A stretch of DNA of 64,000 bases from assembly GCA_021018995.1 (NCBI GenBank), contig CM037588.1, forward strand, positions 81,379,765-81,443,764, given 5' to 3'. A program made the position numbers and the translations under genes. Below the pieces are notes generated by a model. It searched no databases. It saw only the letters and a program-made list of their open reading frames with translations, and was not told the origin of the DNA. Origin of the DNA: Chloranthus sessilifolius (taxonomy: Eukaryota > Streptophyta > Magnoliopsida > Chloranthales > Chloranthaceae). Shown piece by piece: positions 34,209 through 45,023 of the stretch (positions are counted from its first letter, which is position 1; every line of letters begins with the position of its first letter).

Positions 34209-34631
34209 TTCCCTAGGGGGCATTTGGAATTACATTTTTGCCCTCCGGATTCAGACCGCCATATCTTTTGATGTACAACTCCGATCGGGGTGATTGTTGG
34301 CTCTTCAGAAAGCCAGAGACTTCTACTTTCTAATGGTATAAGATTTGATCATAGTAGGAGCTCCCAACTAGCTCTGGTGCACCATTCTTCATCCATGGCT
34401 TAAAAAGATTAGGTTCAGGCCCGAAACATTTTTTAAGGGTCAGGATTGGTTTCTAAGGGCTCAGGATGGTTTTTGAGGGTTCAGGATAAGTTCCTAAGGG
34501 ATCTAGGGGGATTCTTGAGGGTTTGGGGTGATTCATAAGGGTTCCATACATGCCATCAGAGCTCGAAAATGTGCCTCTCTCGAAATATGCTTCGATCAGG
34601 CCTTGGGCCAAATTTTGGTGTCTACAAGTGG

Positions 34632-34987
34632 TCCATGCCTGATATATTTCTGGAATGTTTAGTCATCATGATTTCTTTGTAAAAATATAAAGTTTATTTA
34701 AATAATTGGATTGGATCGATTTGATTGCAAATCATGTTTAAATATTTGAATCATTAGTAGTATTTGTTATGAGAAAATGAATGATAATAGATGCATGAAC
34801 TTGATTTAGCTGGATTGAGCTTTGACTATATTGGACAAATAGATAATCTATAAATTTGATTGTTTAAATATTGAATTTTTGCAATTTGTTTTTTAATGAA
34901 TTCATGCTTGCTGTAATTTAATGATTTTTAGTGTTAGCTGATGAGATTTGATCATGTAAAATTAGTGGTGTTAGATATTAATGCCTA
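34632..34987. other. AT-rich spacer
   Basis: No gene or repeat is recognised. It is the continuation of the DNA into which the Tat element inserted. Confidence 0.4.
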
Positions 34988-35147
34988 CACTACAAACAAT
35001 AAGACTATTAGCGGCAGCGAAAAACTGCTGCTATTAACAAAAGAAATGCCGCTAATAGTCTTAATAGCCTTTAGTAGTTTTTTTGTTCATAGCGACAATT
35101 TTTTGCTGAAAAAAATTGTCGTTAATAATCTTATTTTTTTTAGTGTT
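34988..35147. mobile_element. CACTA-type MITE (160 bp)
   Basis: It starts CACTACAAACAATAAGA and ends in the reverse complement of CACTAAAAAAAATAAGATTA, giving about 30-bp imperfect terminal inverted repeats. The flanking triplets are CTA and TTA (3-bp duplication, one change), as expected for CACTA transposons. Inside, a perfect 16-bp inverted repeat (AAGACTATTAGCGGCA at 35002 against 35048-35063) suggests a rearranged terminus. No transposase coding is present. Confidence 0.75.
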
Positions 35148-35613
35148 AACATTGTTAAATTATGTACTTTGATTCTTATTCTTGCTAGATTATTGATCTT
35201 GTTTTGAACATGAAAAGTATTGATCGAATGGTTATTGTTAGACTTTATAAATGATAAATTAGTTATTTTTATTAAAAATAAATAGATCTTGATATTAGCA
35301 TATCCTTAGAATGAGAATTTTTAGGAGATTATTGTAAATAAAAATAGGTATTAAATGAGAATGGAATGAAATTTATGATATTTTAAACTATGAAAAAATT
35401 ATTGAGAAAAATTATGGTGTTAGATGTGTCTTCAAGCACACACCAATTATTACTAGTTTGAAAACTATAGAAAGTTAGGATTGTTAGGCAACTTGAAATC
35501 ACTATTTTTATGGAATTTAATTTAGCCAAAATTTGGTAAGAATCACCAAAAATGCGTAGGAGGGTACGTTAGACTCCTATCACATTTCGGCCACAGATGT
35601 TAAGTGGTTTGAC
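35148..35613. other. AT-rich spacer
   Basis: Nothing is recognised on either strand. Confidence 0.4.
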
Positions 35614-36012
35614 TTGCACGAATTTCGCAGTGAACTGGTGCAAATCAACTGCTTTGCCCTGGACAGGACGGAGATCCGCTGTCTACAGGAGGAAATCGTC
35701 AGATTTCAGGAGGAGAGAAAGGTATTGAAGGGTATTGACAGATCTTCTCCAATCTGTCCGAAACGTCTAGCACTTCTCACCCCCTTCCTCTTCTTCTACA
35801 CCTCCTACAACACAACTGCACCCTCCTCCTCCGTTTTCTTGAACCGTCCTTTTCCCTATTCTATTGGATGCACCCATCCATGGAAGGTGGATAATCTTTT
35901 TGGCGGGAAAATTTTGATGACCCCCGAAGGCCAATCTTTATCAAATTCAACTTTAGCGCCTCGGCCGGTCGTTGCCGGTGTCGTAGTCAGTCCGTGTCTA
36001 AATTTTTCCTAG
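35614..36012 (+). CDS. Unknown 132-residue open frame
   Basis: The reading starts MHEFRSELVQINCFALDRTE and has a charged, possibly helical segment IRCLQEEIVRFQEERKVL. A hydrophobic stretch LALLTPFLFFYTSYN and a Gly/Val-rich tail follow. No family is recognised. It lies just 5' of an Athila-type 3' region on the same strand, so it may be the end of that element's coding part or an extra ORF. It may also be chance. Confidence 0.3.
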   Translation: MHEFRSELVQINCFALDRTEIRCLQEEIVRFQEERKVLKGIDRSSPICPKRLALLTPFLFFYTSYNTTAPSSSVFLNRPFPYSIGCTHPWKVDNLFGGKILMTPEGQSLSNSTLAPRPVVAGVVVSPCLNFS

Positions 36013-36505
36013 GTTTCTATTTCTATGTAATTAGTTTTTCTCTTTTTTTTTGCAATCCTTGTAAATATTCCATTTTAAATATTAATAGAAATTCTCTTTT
36101 TTTTGTGTTTATATTATTTTGCTTAATTTTTTTCGTGGTGATACCTTTCTGTGTAGCTTATACGCCGGATGCGATTTTTTCCATGTTTAGGGGCAATTCT
36201 TGGTTATTCTTGCATATCTTGAACCCAGTAGCTGTTAGCACCACATAATTTTTTTATTTTGGTATCCCCTATTTCTGTGAACAATGAGGACATTGTCTTA
36301 TTTAAGTTTGGGGTACACACACGCAGTATATATTATTTTGAAAATGCATCGAATTGAGGATGTTATTTTATTTGAAAAAATTTCTCTAAAAATTCTACAT
36401 AAATTAGAGTATATGATTTTATTAGTGTCCTAGCTACAATTAAAATTTTGACCTTAGATCGATCTAGATTGATCAGTAGACACCCTAAAATTCGTGGTAT
36501 AAAAC
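36013..36505 (+). mobile_element. Athila-type 3' region remnant (fossil)
   Basis: A T-rich stretch leads to the hairpin ACAATG-AGGA-CATTGT (36281-36296) and then AAGTTTGGGG (36304-36313). This is the same internal module as in elements A, C and D. The remnant stops where the right Tekay element begins at 36506. Confidence 0.55.
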
Positions 36506-37372
36506 TGTAGCACCCTAGAATTTTTGAAGTCCAGTCACTACACTGGGTATGTGCTCATGTCAATTACCGAGGGTGAGCTATGCCTTGGATTAGAACCAAT
36601 CACTGCATTTAATAGTAGGGTGTGTCGTATAACAAATAGATGTATGAAATAGTGTAAGAGGTTACACGGGTCGGGAGAACACCATTGGTAGCAAACTGGG
36701 ATTTGTAAACGCAAGGCCTTTACATTAGAACGGGTCAAATGCATTAGACCTTGTTTTCCCTTTAGGTGAGTTGTATTCGAAACGCCGTACACCACGCTTG
36801 ATGTGTCAAAAACACACCAAAGACATTAAACCTTAGTTGTTATAATTGTTTTGGGAATCTACACACCAAGCTCCATACTTAAGCTACCCACCCAATCTAA
36901 CAAATCATATATTTATACCCACTTCCTATGCATAATGCCATGCACAATTTGAGAATACCAATGACGATCTAGAGCCGTGGGAACACTCTCCTCTTGATGA
37001 AATTCCAAACCGTGAGATCACTACCCTCAAATCTTTTTAACTCACCTTCTCCTTAGAAAATCCATCCCGTGAGATCACGATCTCCCGTGCTCGAACTCCT
37101 ACGATCGGGAAATCGGACTGTCGAACACGTGGACAATGAGAATCCTCCACACCGAAGAATGGAGAATTTGCATGCGAAGAATGCGGGAAGGTAAACATGT
37201 TAACTCCATCTCGTAAACTTTATTTTCCTAAATCAAGATTTGATTTAGGTGATTCTAGAATTTCGTGCAACGAACCTTCAAGGGCCTGACGTGTGATAGG
37301 CTTAATAGCCTAGTTCATCGAGTTTCGAGGCTTGGGAACATTGCATGCCTAATCAAATGAGGGTAGGAAGTC
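36506..37372 (+). repeat. 5' LTR of right Tekay element, first part
   Basis: The LTR begins TGTAGCACCCTAGAATTTTT. It ends at the AAGTC duplication (37368-37372) where element C inserted. The sequence near its end (TTCGAGGCTTGGGAACATTG) resembles that just after C (TTTCGAGGTTTCAAAACATTG), so the LTR probably held a diverged internal repeat here. Confidence 0.8.
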
Positions 37373-39865
37373 TGTTAAGACCTGAAAAGTACCACTTTTC
37401 ACCCCTTAACTTAACCTTTGATTAGACCCTTAGCCACCTAATAAGTTCTTGTTAAGTGTTTTGTGTAGGTAATAATCAGCAGTGAAATAAGGCCAGGAAT
37501 CCTGTTAAGGAGCCTGCTTTGGCACCAGATATCCCTCAGAAGAATGAACTCTGAATCCAGACTTGAAATGAGCCTTGCGCAGCTGACCCAAGCTTTAGAG
37601 GATTCAGGAGAAATATGCCTCGCGCAGTTCAACTGAGCTTCCCAAGACTTTACAGCAACCTCTCGTGTAGATGAGTGACTGAAGAGCCTCAAAAACTCAA
37701 ACTCGTGTAGCTCTCACGAAGCTCAAGAGTAGAACACATCGCGCAGTGTTGCGCAGTTCAAAACAGACCTCTCTCAATCTCGCGCAGTTCACTCAGAATG
37801 GCTGAGGAGAGAGAGCATCAGAAGAAGAATGCCTCATGCAGTTCTCGCGCCATTCAAGAAAGAAAACATCCTGGCGAAGGCAAATCCAACCTCGCGAAGA
37901 TCAAGTGAGACATAGAACCTCGTGCAGTTCAGAACTCAGTAGAGCCTCGCGAAGTTCAGTAAAGAGAAGTGCTCGCGAAGTTCTCGCACTTCTCAAATTC
38001 ACTCTCGCGAAGATCAGCCCAGCGAAGACCAAGAGACCTAGCGACTGCTTGAATTTCAACCCCGCAACACTTGAGACTGTGTTTTCTATTCAACCTCACG
38101 AAGCCCAATCCAGCGAGAGCGCAATTCTCTACCGTGTGACTGCCTGAAGAGCAAACCAAGGCAACCTCGTGACGGCTGAAGCTTCAGTGTCAAATCATCC
38201 TAGCGAAGAGCAAAGAGCTACCACGCGACAAGTCTGGGAAACTACAGCTACCTAGCGAAGGTCTGACCCTAAACTTCCATCTCTTCAGCAGAGGACCTTC
38301 TGGGTATTTCCAACGATTAGGGCATGCACTCCCACGCTCAAATATCCGTGCACGCACCCTGAGGCATCCAAGGATCATTATTAGGCCATGTGGCATTGTT
38401 AAAATTAGGGTTTCCTAACCCTAATGCGCCGCCACCCCACTGCTATATAAACCCATACCTAGCTTAGGTTTAGGTATCTGGGAACCCATCTCAGATCATT
38501 TTTTCTTTTCTCTTTCTTTTTAGCTGTAAGTAATTTTGTTTTTCTTTCCTTCTCTCCATAGTTCAGCACTTGCTGGCTATGCCTTTGTATGTGTTTTTGA
38601 ATTAGATCAATGGAAGTTACATGTGAATAGGATCATGCTTTTGTGGGATTGGTGCTTATGTGAGATGCTCTATGCAAGGCTGCCTTGTGATCCGCCATTA
38701 ACTTTGGTGTGTTTCAAAGCAATGGAGGTGATTCTAAGGGCCATTGGATCCAAGTGACCTATGTGTGCAGGCTATCATGGTCCTCTGACCTTAGCCCACC
38801 ACAGGACCCACTAGATCTGAAATCCCCATGGGAGCTTAAGCTGGTAGCCTTGTGAGCATGGTGGTAGCAGTGATATTCTTGTTTTATTTTGGGCTCCGTG
38901 AGGAGGATAACCTCTGGGATAGTCTGTGACCATTTAGGTGGACAGATTATAGCCTTAAGGTGGTTCTAATCCACCGATCCAAGATGGATCCTTCTTCTTT
39001 ACACCTGAGCTTGCAGAAGCCTGGTGAGAGATTGTCTGAGAGACTCCCTATATTTGTATAGATCCACCATCGGATGTTGGATCCGATGCAGTTATAGAGA
39101 TTGTAGGTGGTGGTGGACAATTGTAGCCTCGCTCAAGCAATGGATAGCTAGATCGAAGGTTGTACTCAATCTCTTCTTTGGTTCTATGTGCAGGCTATCA
39201 TGGTCCCTCTGACCTTAGCCCCACATATAGAACTTTAGAGGTTGAGGTGCCCTATGGATTCTTGAGTGGTAGCTTTGGATAAAATAGTGCTCGTAATGAT
39301 TTACTTGTTATGTTTTGACCCATCCTGGATAGTGGCTCCCTATGGGATAATGTGACCATTTAAGTGGAGTTATAGCCTTAAGGGTGGAATCATGGCGAGT
39401 GATGGGTTGGATCCTTTCTCCTCGGTGGTGATAATGTAGCCTCGGACAAGATTTCTATAACATCGGATCTGAATCGAGTTACAAAACTTCTCGACCTTGG
39501 CTCAATAACGTACTTCTCAAACCTTTTTTATACTTATTTTCCACACTCTATCCATCCTCTCAACCCTTTCTGTAGTTTAGATATTAAAATACTTAGAATA
39601 AGTGACCTTAAACTCCCCTCCTTCTAGATCGCTGATGCAGAGATGATCTGGAGGGACTACTAGAGATGGCTCCCTAGGAGCTCTAGATCACCTTTCCCTG
39701 TGGGACAAACTCTTACTTATCAAAACTTGCTACAAAGGACCCTGTATCTTGCAGGTCTAGGACTTCTGAGTTGTGCTAGATTCACCCCCTGTTTTACTCT
39801 GTCTTTGATTTTTAAATAACTTTCACCACCAACCAATAATGTAAGCACACCAGAAGTCATCAACA
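37373..39865 (+). repeat. 5' LTR of element C
   Basis: It starts TGTTAAGACCTGAAAAGTAC and ends CATCAACA. The segment 37560-38260 carries many CTCGCGAAGTTC and CGCGCAGTTC motifs. A TATA-like CTATATAAACCC lies near 38443. Confidence 0.92.
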
Positions 39866-39871
39866 AGTTTT

Positions 39872-39884
39872 TGGCGCTGTTGCC
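39872..39884 (+). other. Primer-binding site of element C
   Basis: TGGCGCTGTTGCC lies 6 bases after the LTR end. This is the Athila-lineage TGGCGCCGTTGCC-type site. Confidence 0.8.
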
Positions 39885-40346
39885 AGGGAAAGATGATCTA
39901 TTAGTAGACCACCTTAGTTTTTGTATTTTTAGTATTCTTTGCACATGAGAATAATTGATACTGCTGACATAATTTTGAACCTTTCTTACAGATCTAGATA
40001 GCAGCAGTGAAGGATAGTTGGACTACAATTGGAGCTTAGCTACCTCTGTTTGCGAACTCTTTGATTTTTAAAGCTCTGTCTATCTTTCTTAAAAAAAAAA
40101 TTTTAGCAGTATCTAGGATAGTTTAAATGTATTCTTTGAATAGCTGTAAACTAGTTCGATAAATTTGTTAGTGTACAATCATTCTTTTGCGATGTGCTTG
40201 CAAGAAGCTTTCCTTGTTGTTGGTGTGCTTGTATGCTAGGGAGGAGATCCCTCAGCCCTGCTTTAGAGCCTCTTAACCCTGAGTTAGAAAGGGGAAGGTG
40301 ACATAGAAGAGACAGGCACACCACAGGAGAGCCCCCAAGTGAATCT
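39885..40346 (+). other. Leader of element C
   Basis: No gene is seen. It runs from the primer site to the gag start. Confidence 0.5.
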
Positions 40347-41880
40347 GTGACAGCAATAATGGGTGAAGAACAGCCCAAAACCCTCAAGGAGTTGAATGCT
40401 CCGGATGACTATAACTCCCCTTCTAGCATTCAATTCCCTGATGTTCAGGGGAACTATGAGATAAAAACTTCAATCATCCAGATGCTGCCAGCTTTCCATG
40501 GGCTTAGCAACGAGGTCCCTTACAAACATATTGACCAGTTCTTGGCCTTGTCCACCACTTTTAATATCGCTGGTTTGGGACCTGAGGCTACTAGGCTCAA
40601 ACTCTTTCCCTTCTCTCTGAAGGATAGGGCCAGTACCTGGCTGACCACTCTTCCCAACAATGGCATTGCTTTATGGAAAGACCTGCAGACCAGATTCCTA
40701 ACCAAGTTCTTCCCTGAGACCAAAACTAGCCAGTTGAGGAAGGAGATTCTTGCATTTGCTCAATCCCCAACTGAGGATTTAAACCAGTCCTAGGATAGGT
40801 TTAAAGAGATGCTCAAACAATGCCCCCACCACAAGATCCCTGAGTGGCAGCTTGTACAAAGCTTCTACAATGGGATTGATGAGAAAAATAGAGATATGGT
40901 CGATGCCTCTTGTGGTAGATCCTACATGCACAAAACTGTTGAGGAGGCATGGGAACTGTTTGAGGTGATTAGTGAGAATGCTTTTCAAAAGCCATCCCTA
41001 GCAAGAACTAGTCAGGAATCTGAGTCAAAGGTGGTGCCTGCTGCTGGATCAAGAGGAAATGTTTATGAGGTGTCTGGGAACAATGACCTACAGCTGCAGA
41101 TGGCAAACCTATCTATGAAGTTTGATAAATTATTGACTGTGATGCAACCCAGAAGGGCTGCTCATGTAGCTGAGGCATGTCTGATATGCCAGTCCCCACA
41201 GCACACAGTGGAGGAATGTCCATCTGCAGGGCAATTTCTTGAATTGATGTTGAAACATGCTGCTGTTGCTCAATCTTATGGCCAGCAACAATCTGGGGGC
41301 TACAATAGGCAGCCATATGGATACCAGCACCAAAATGTTGGTTACCAATGGAGAGACCACCCAAATCTGAGGTGGAAGCAAGACAACTACATGCAGCCCC
41401 AACAGATGTTGGCCTTACCACAAAGGCCACAGCAGCAGTTCAATCAAGGGAATGCCCCTAGGCCTACCTTCCAACACCATCAGCAGCCCCATCAGCAGTA
41501 AAATCAGTTGGTCTTACCACCTTCTCAGCCTAGAAATGTTTCTTTTGAGGTCCAAGTCTTGACTTCATTGCAAAACTTGGGTTCCTTGGCTCAGACTGTG
41601 GACTCTCATGGTCAGAGCCTCCAGAAAATGGAAGAGCAACTGAGCCAAATGTCAAAAACCATGGCTAGGAGAGATGAAGGCAGATTGGCCTGCCAGGCAA
41701 TTGCTAACCCCAAGGGTCAGTTATTAATTGAGGAAGCTTCCTCAAAGTTTGAGGATACCAATGCTGTCACTACTCTAAGGTCTGGCAGGCTGGTAAACAA
41801 CCAGGTGGGTAACAGATCAGCTGAGGCAATTTCCACAGCTGATGCAAATGATCACGATAGAGAAGTTGTGGGACCATAAA
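40347..41880 (+). pseudogene. gag of element C (fossil)
   Basis: The plus-strand reading contains IQMLPAFHGLSNEVPYKHID, FNIAGLGPEATRLKLFPFSL and WKDLQTRFLTKFFPETKTSQ (retrotransposon gag capsid motifs). A zinc-knuckle-like CLICQSPQHTVEECP, a Gln/Pro-rich segment and a coiled-coil-like SLAQTVDSHGQSLQKMEEQL follow. It forms the particle and binds RNA. It matches the gag of element A throughout. A few breaks are present. The upstream ATG at 40347 is used; one at 40359 is also possible. Confidence 0.88.
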
Positions 41881-41888
41881 GCCAAGAA

Positions 41889-42614
41889 GTGCCTGCCACC
41901 TTGCTGCAGGAGAAAAATAATGAGACTGTAGTTGAGCCGCAACAGAGAGCAAAACATGAAAAAAGAAAGAAACAGAAGTTTAGTCATGGGCTAGCAACTA
42001 AGGAACCAGCAGAACCTCAGCTGCAATTTCCTCAGGCTTTGAATGGTCCTCTCCCTTTTGATAAAGGGAATGCCCAGATGGAGGAAATGGTGGAGACCTT
42101 TAGGCAGGTAAAAATCAATTTATCCCTGCTTGAGGCAATTAAACAAGTCCTGGCCTATGCAAAGTTCCTGAAAGACCTCTGTACCCAAAAGAGAAAGGCT
42201 AGAGGCCATGTGTCCAAGAAGGTCTTTGCAACTAATACAGTGAATTCTGTATTTAACATATCAATGCCTGAGAAGTTGCAAGATCCAGGGATACCCACTA
42301 TTCCCTGCGTAATTGGAGACCATAGAATTGGAAAAGCCCTTTTAGACCTTGGAGCCAGTGTTAACCTGTTGCCATACAGTGTATATCTGCAACTAGGTTT
42401 GGGAGAGCTAAAGGATACCCCCATCGTGCTGATGAGGGCTGACAGGTCTGAGAGGAGACCTCTGGGAATGGTTGAGGATGTCTTAGTAGGTGTGGATAAG
42501 TTTTTCTACCCTGCTGACTTCTTAGTTTTGGACATGGGCTGCAGCACTAGCCCAAACCCCATACCTGTTATACTGGGCAGGCCTTTCTTGGCCACTGCCA
42601 ATGCATGCATTTAA
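41889..42614 (+). pseudogene. Aspartic protease region of element C (fossil)
   Basis: After a lysine-rich linker (QRAKHEKRKKQKFSHGLATK), the reading reaches IGKALLDLGASVNLLPYSVY and then VILGRPFLATANA. This is the Athila-type protease with 'DLGASVNLMP' and 'ILGRPFLAT' motifs. It cleaves the polyprotein. A further 0.4 kb (42615-43036) links it to RT. Confidence 0.85.
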
Positions 42615-43036
42615 TGCAGGTCTGGAATAATGGAAGTAACTTTTGGACATATGAAAGTTGAGATGAATGTGTACAACAGTGCAAAGTACCCTCAGATGGA
42701 TAATGAGGAGAGCTTCGCAGTGGATGTACTAGAGGAAATTGTGGAAGAGGAATTGCCCACTCTGCTGGAGTGGGGCAACATTGTTAGGAATTTAGTTTAA
42801 ATTTGGGACATGGCAGAGGAAAAAGGCCCAGATGGGAGATCAAAAGACATGACCATATTGAAGTCTTCTGTGGGCTCAGTGAAGAATTCCAGTTGGAAAC
42901 CTACATTGATACCTCTTCCTCCAACCTCTAATGCACCAATTTTGCCATCCACCCAGCAGGATCCCCTAATCTGGAACTCAAGAAGCTTCCAGAAACATTA
43001 AAATATGCTTTCCTTGAGAAAGGTGATAAGCTTCCT

Positions 43037-44100
43037 GTGATTATCTCTTCCTCCCTTACCAATGAGCAGGAAGAGGAATTACTCACAATTTTGAGGAAGC
43101 ACAAGAAGGCAATTGGCTGGACCATTGCCGATCTAGGAGGAATTGATGCATCAATCTGCATGCAAAGGATTCATCTTGAGGAGGGAGCACTACCCTCCAG
43201 GGAAATGCAGAGGAAGTTAAATCCTCACATGCAGGAAGTGGTCCTCAATGAAATCATTAAATTGTTAGATGCAGGGGTGATTTACCCCATCTCTGATTCT
43301 CATTGGGTGGCACCTATCCAAGTGGTGCCCAAGAAATCTGGCATAGCAGTGATTAAGACTGAAACTGGAGAGTTGAGGCCAGCCAGGCCAACCTCTGGCT
43401 GGAGAGTGTGCATTGATTATAGGAAGCTCAACTCTAAAACTAGAAAGGACCATTTCCCTCTCCCCTTCATTGATCAAATTCTGGACAAATTGGCTGGAAA
43501 AGCTTTTTACTGTCTTCTTGATGGGTACTCAGGGTACAACCAAATCCCTTTGCATCCTCAAGACCAAGAGAAAACCACTTTTACATGTCCTTTTGGCACC
43601 TTCGCTTACAGAAGGATGCCTTTTGGACTCTGTAATGCGCCAACCACTTTCTAGAGGTGTATGTATGCCATATTCTCTGACATGATTGACAAGTTTTTGG
43701 AGATTTTTATCGATGACTTTTCTGTCTATGGGGACAGCTTTGGCCAGTGTCTACAACACCTCAGCCTAGTTTTGCAAAGATGTGAGGAAACCAATTTGGT
43801 TTTAAGCTGGGAAAAGAGCCACTTCATGGTAACACAAGGCATTGTGTTGGGCCATGTAGTCTCTAAAGAAGGGCTTGAGGTAGACAAGGCCAAAGTGGAC
43901 CTCATTGCCAAATTGCCCCCTCCAAAAATAGTCAAGCAAATCAGATCCTTCCTGGGGCATGCAGGATTTTACAGGAGGTTCATTAAGGACTTCAGCAAAA
44001 TTGCTAAGCCATTGTGCCACCTGCTCCGTCAAGATGTCCCCTTTAACTTTTCTGCTGAATGTCTGAAGGCTTTTGAAACTTTGAAAATATGCCTCACCTC
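43037..44100 (+). pseudogene. Reverse transcriptase of element C (fossil)
   Basis: Motifs in order: WVAPIQVVPKKSG, GWRVCIDYRKLNSKTRKDHF, YCLLDGYSGYNQIPLHPQDQ, FAYRRMPFGLCNAPTTF and IFIDDFSVYG, with IDD in place of the usual YVDD as is common in this lineage. The connection segment IRSFLGHAGFYRRFIKDFSK follows. It is well preserved. Confidence 0.92.
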
Positions 44101-44600
44101 TGCCCCTGTACTCCAAACACCAGACTATACCCTGCCTTTTGAATTGATGTGTGATGCATCAGACCTGGCAATAGGTGCTGTGTTGGGCCAAAGAAAAGAT
44201 AAACTGCCTGTCGTCATTGCTTCTAGCAGCAAATCACTTGCTGAAGCTCAGCTGAACTATACCACAACTGAGAAAGAGCTTCTAGCAGTGGTTTACGCTG
44301 TTGACAAATTTAGAGCCTACCTACTAGGATCTAAAACTGTGATCTTCACTGACCATTCGGCATTGAAGTACCTATTGTCCAAGAGAGATGCTAAGCCTAG
44401 GCTAATTAGATGGATACTCCTGCTACAGGAGTTTGACTTCGAAATCAAGGACAAAAAGGGTGTGGAGAATGTGGTGGCTGACCACTTGTCCAGAATTATC
44501 TTGGAGAAATGCCTGGATGGCCCTACAAATGATGCCTTCCCTAATGAGCAATTATTTGCCATCCACTCCTTAGTCCCTTGGTTTGCACACATTGTCAATT
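44101..44600 (+). pseudogene. RNase H of element C (fossil)
   Basis: The reading has FELMCDASDLAIGAVLGQRK, LNYTTTEKELLAVVYAVDKF, VIFTDHSALKYLLSKRDAKP and GVENVVADHLSR. These are the catalytic D-E-D motifs of gypsy RNase H, in frame with RT. Confidence 0.92.
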
Positions 44601-45018
44601 ATCTAGTTATAGGAAAGATTCCTCCCCACTGGACCAAAATGGATAAAGACCTGTTCTTCTCACGGGTCAAGTATTTTTTCTGGGAGGAACCTTGCCTATA
44701 CAAGTACTGTGCTGACTAGATCATCCGAAGATGTGTTCCCGAAAGTGATATCCCCAGTATTCTGGCCATGTGCCATGAAAATGCCTATGGAGGCCACTTT
44801 AGTGGGAGAAAAACTGCTGACAAGGTCCTGCAGTGTGGTTTTTACTGGCCATCCTTATTCAAGGATGCATATACACGTTGCAAGGCATGTGAGAGATGTC
44901 AGAAATTAGGAGGGCTGCCCAAAAGAAATTCAATGCCCTTACATCCCATCCTTGTTGTAGAACTGTTTGATGTATGGGGAATAGACTTCATGGGCCCCTT
45001 TCCCCCCTCGAATGGTTA
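44601..45018 (+). pseudogene. Integrase of element C, N-terminal portion (fossil)
   Basis: The region before the D insertion carries the HHCC zinc-binding part (CHENAYGGHFSGRKTADKVL, CKACERCQKLG) and the start of the core (LFDVWGIDFMGPFPPSNGYH, with the first catalytic D). Element D begins at 45024. Confidence 0.85.
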
Positions 45019-45023
45019 CCACT

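Larger units (their letters stand above)
6982..34626 (-). mobile_element. Giant Tat/Ogre-type Ty3/gypsy retrotransposon (fossil), host to element A
   Basis: LTRs at 32940-34626 (5') and 6982-7585 (3') share TGTAGACACC-type starts and flank a minus-strand element. A perfect target duplication AGTGG is present at 6977-6981 and 34627-34631. An Arg-tRNA-type primer site, gag, protease, reverse transcriptase, RNase H, a second (archaeal-like) RNase H and integrase follow in order. A long 3' region then carries two opposite-strand gene-like units. The extra RNase H and antisense extra ORFs are known traits of the Tat lineage. Subtracting nested element A leaves about 17.9 kb. Coding parts carry many breaks, and by eye the two LTRs differ at about one base in eight over their aligned ends, so it is old. 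Confidence 0.9.
32940..34626 (-). repeat. 5' LTR of the Tat element
   Basis: This 1687-bp LTR starts TGTAGACACC on the minus strand and ends TTGCACA. It carries a TATA box at 33666-33676 and a cluster of palindromes upstream of it in U3. The AGTGG target duplication adjoins at 34627. Confidence 0.9.
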
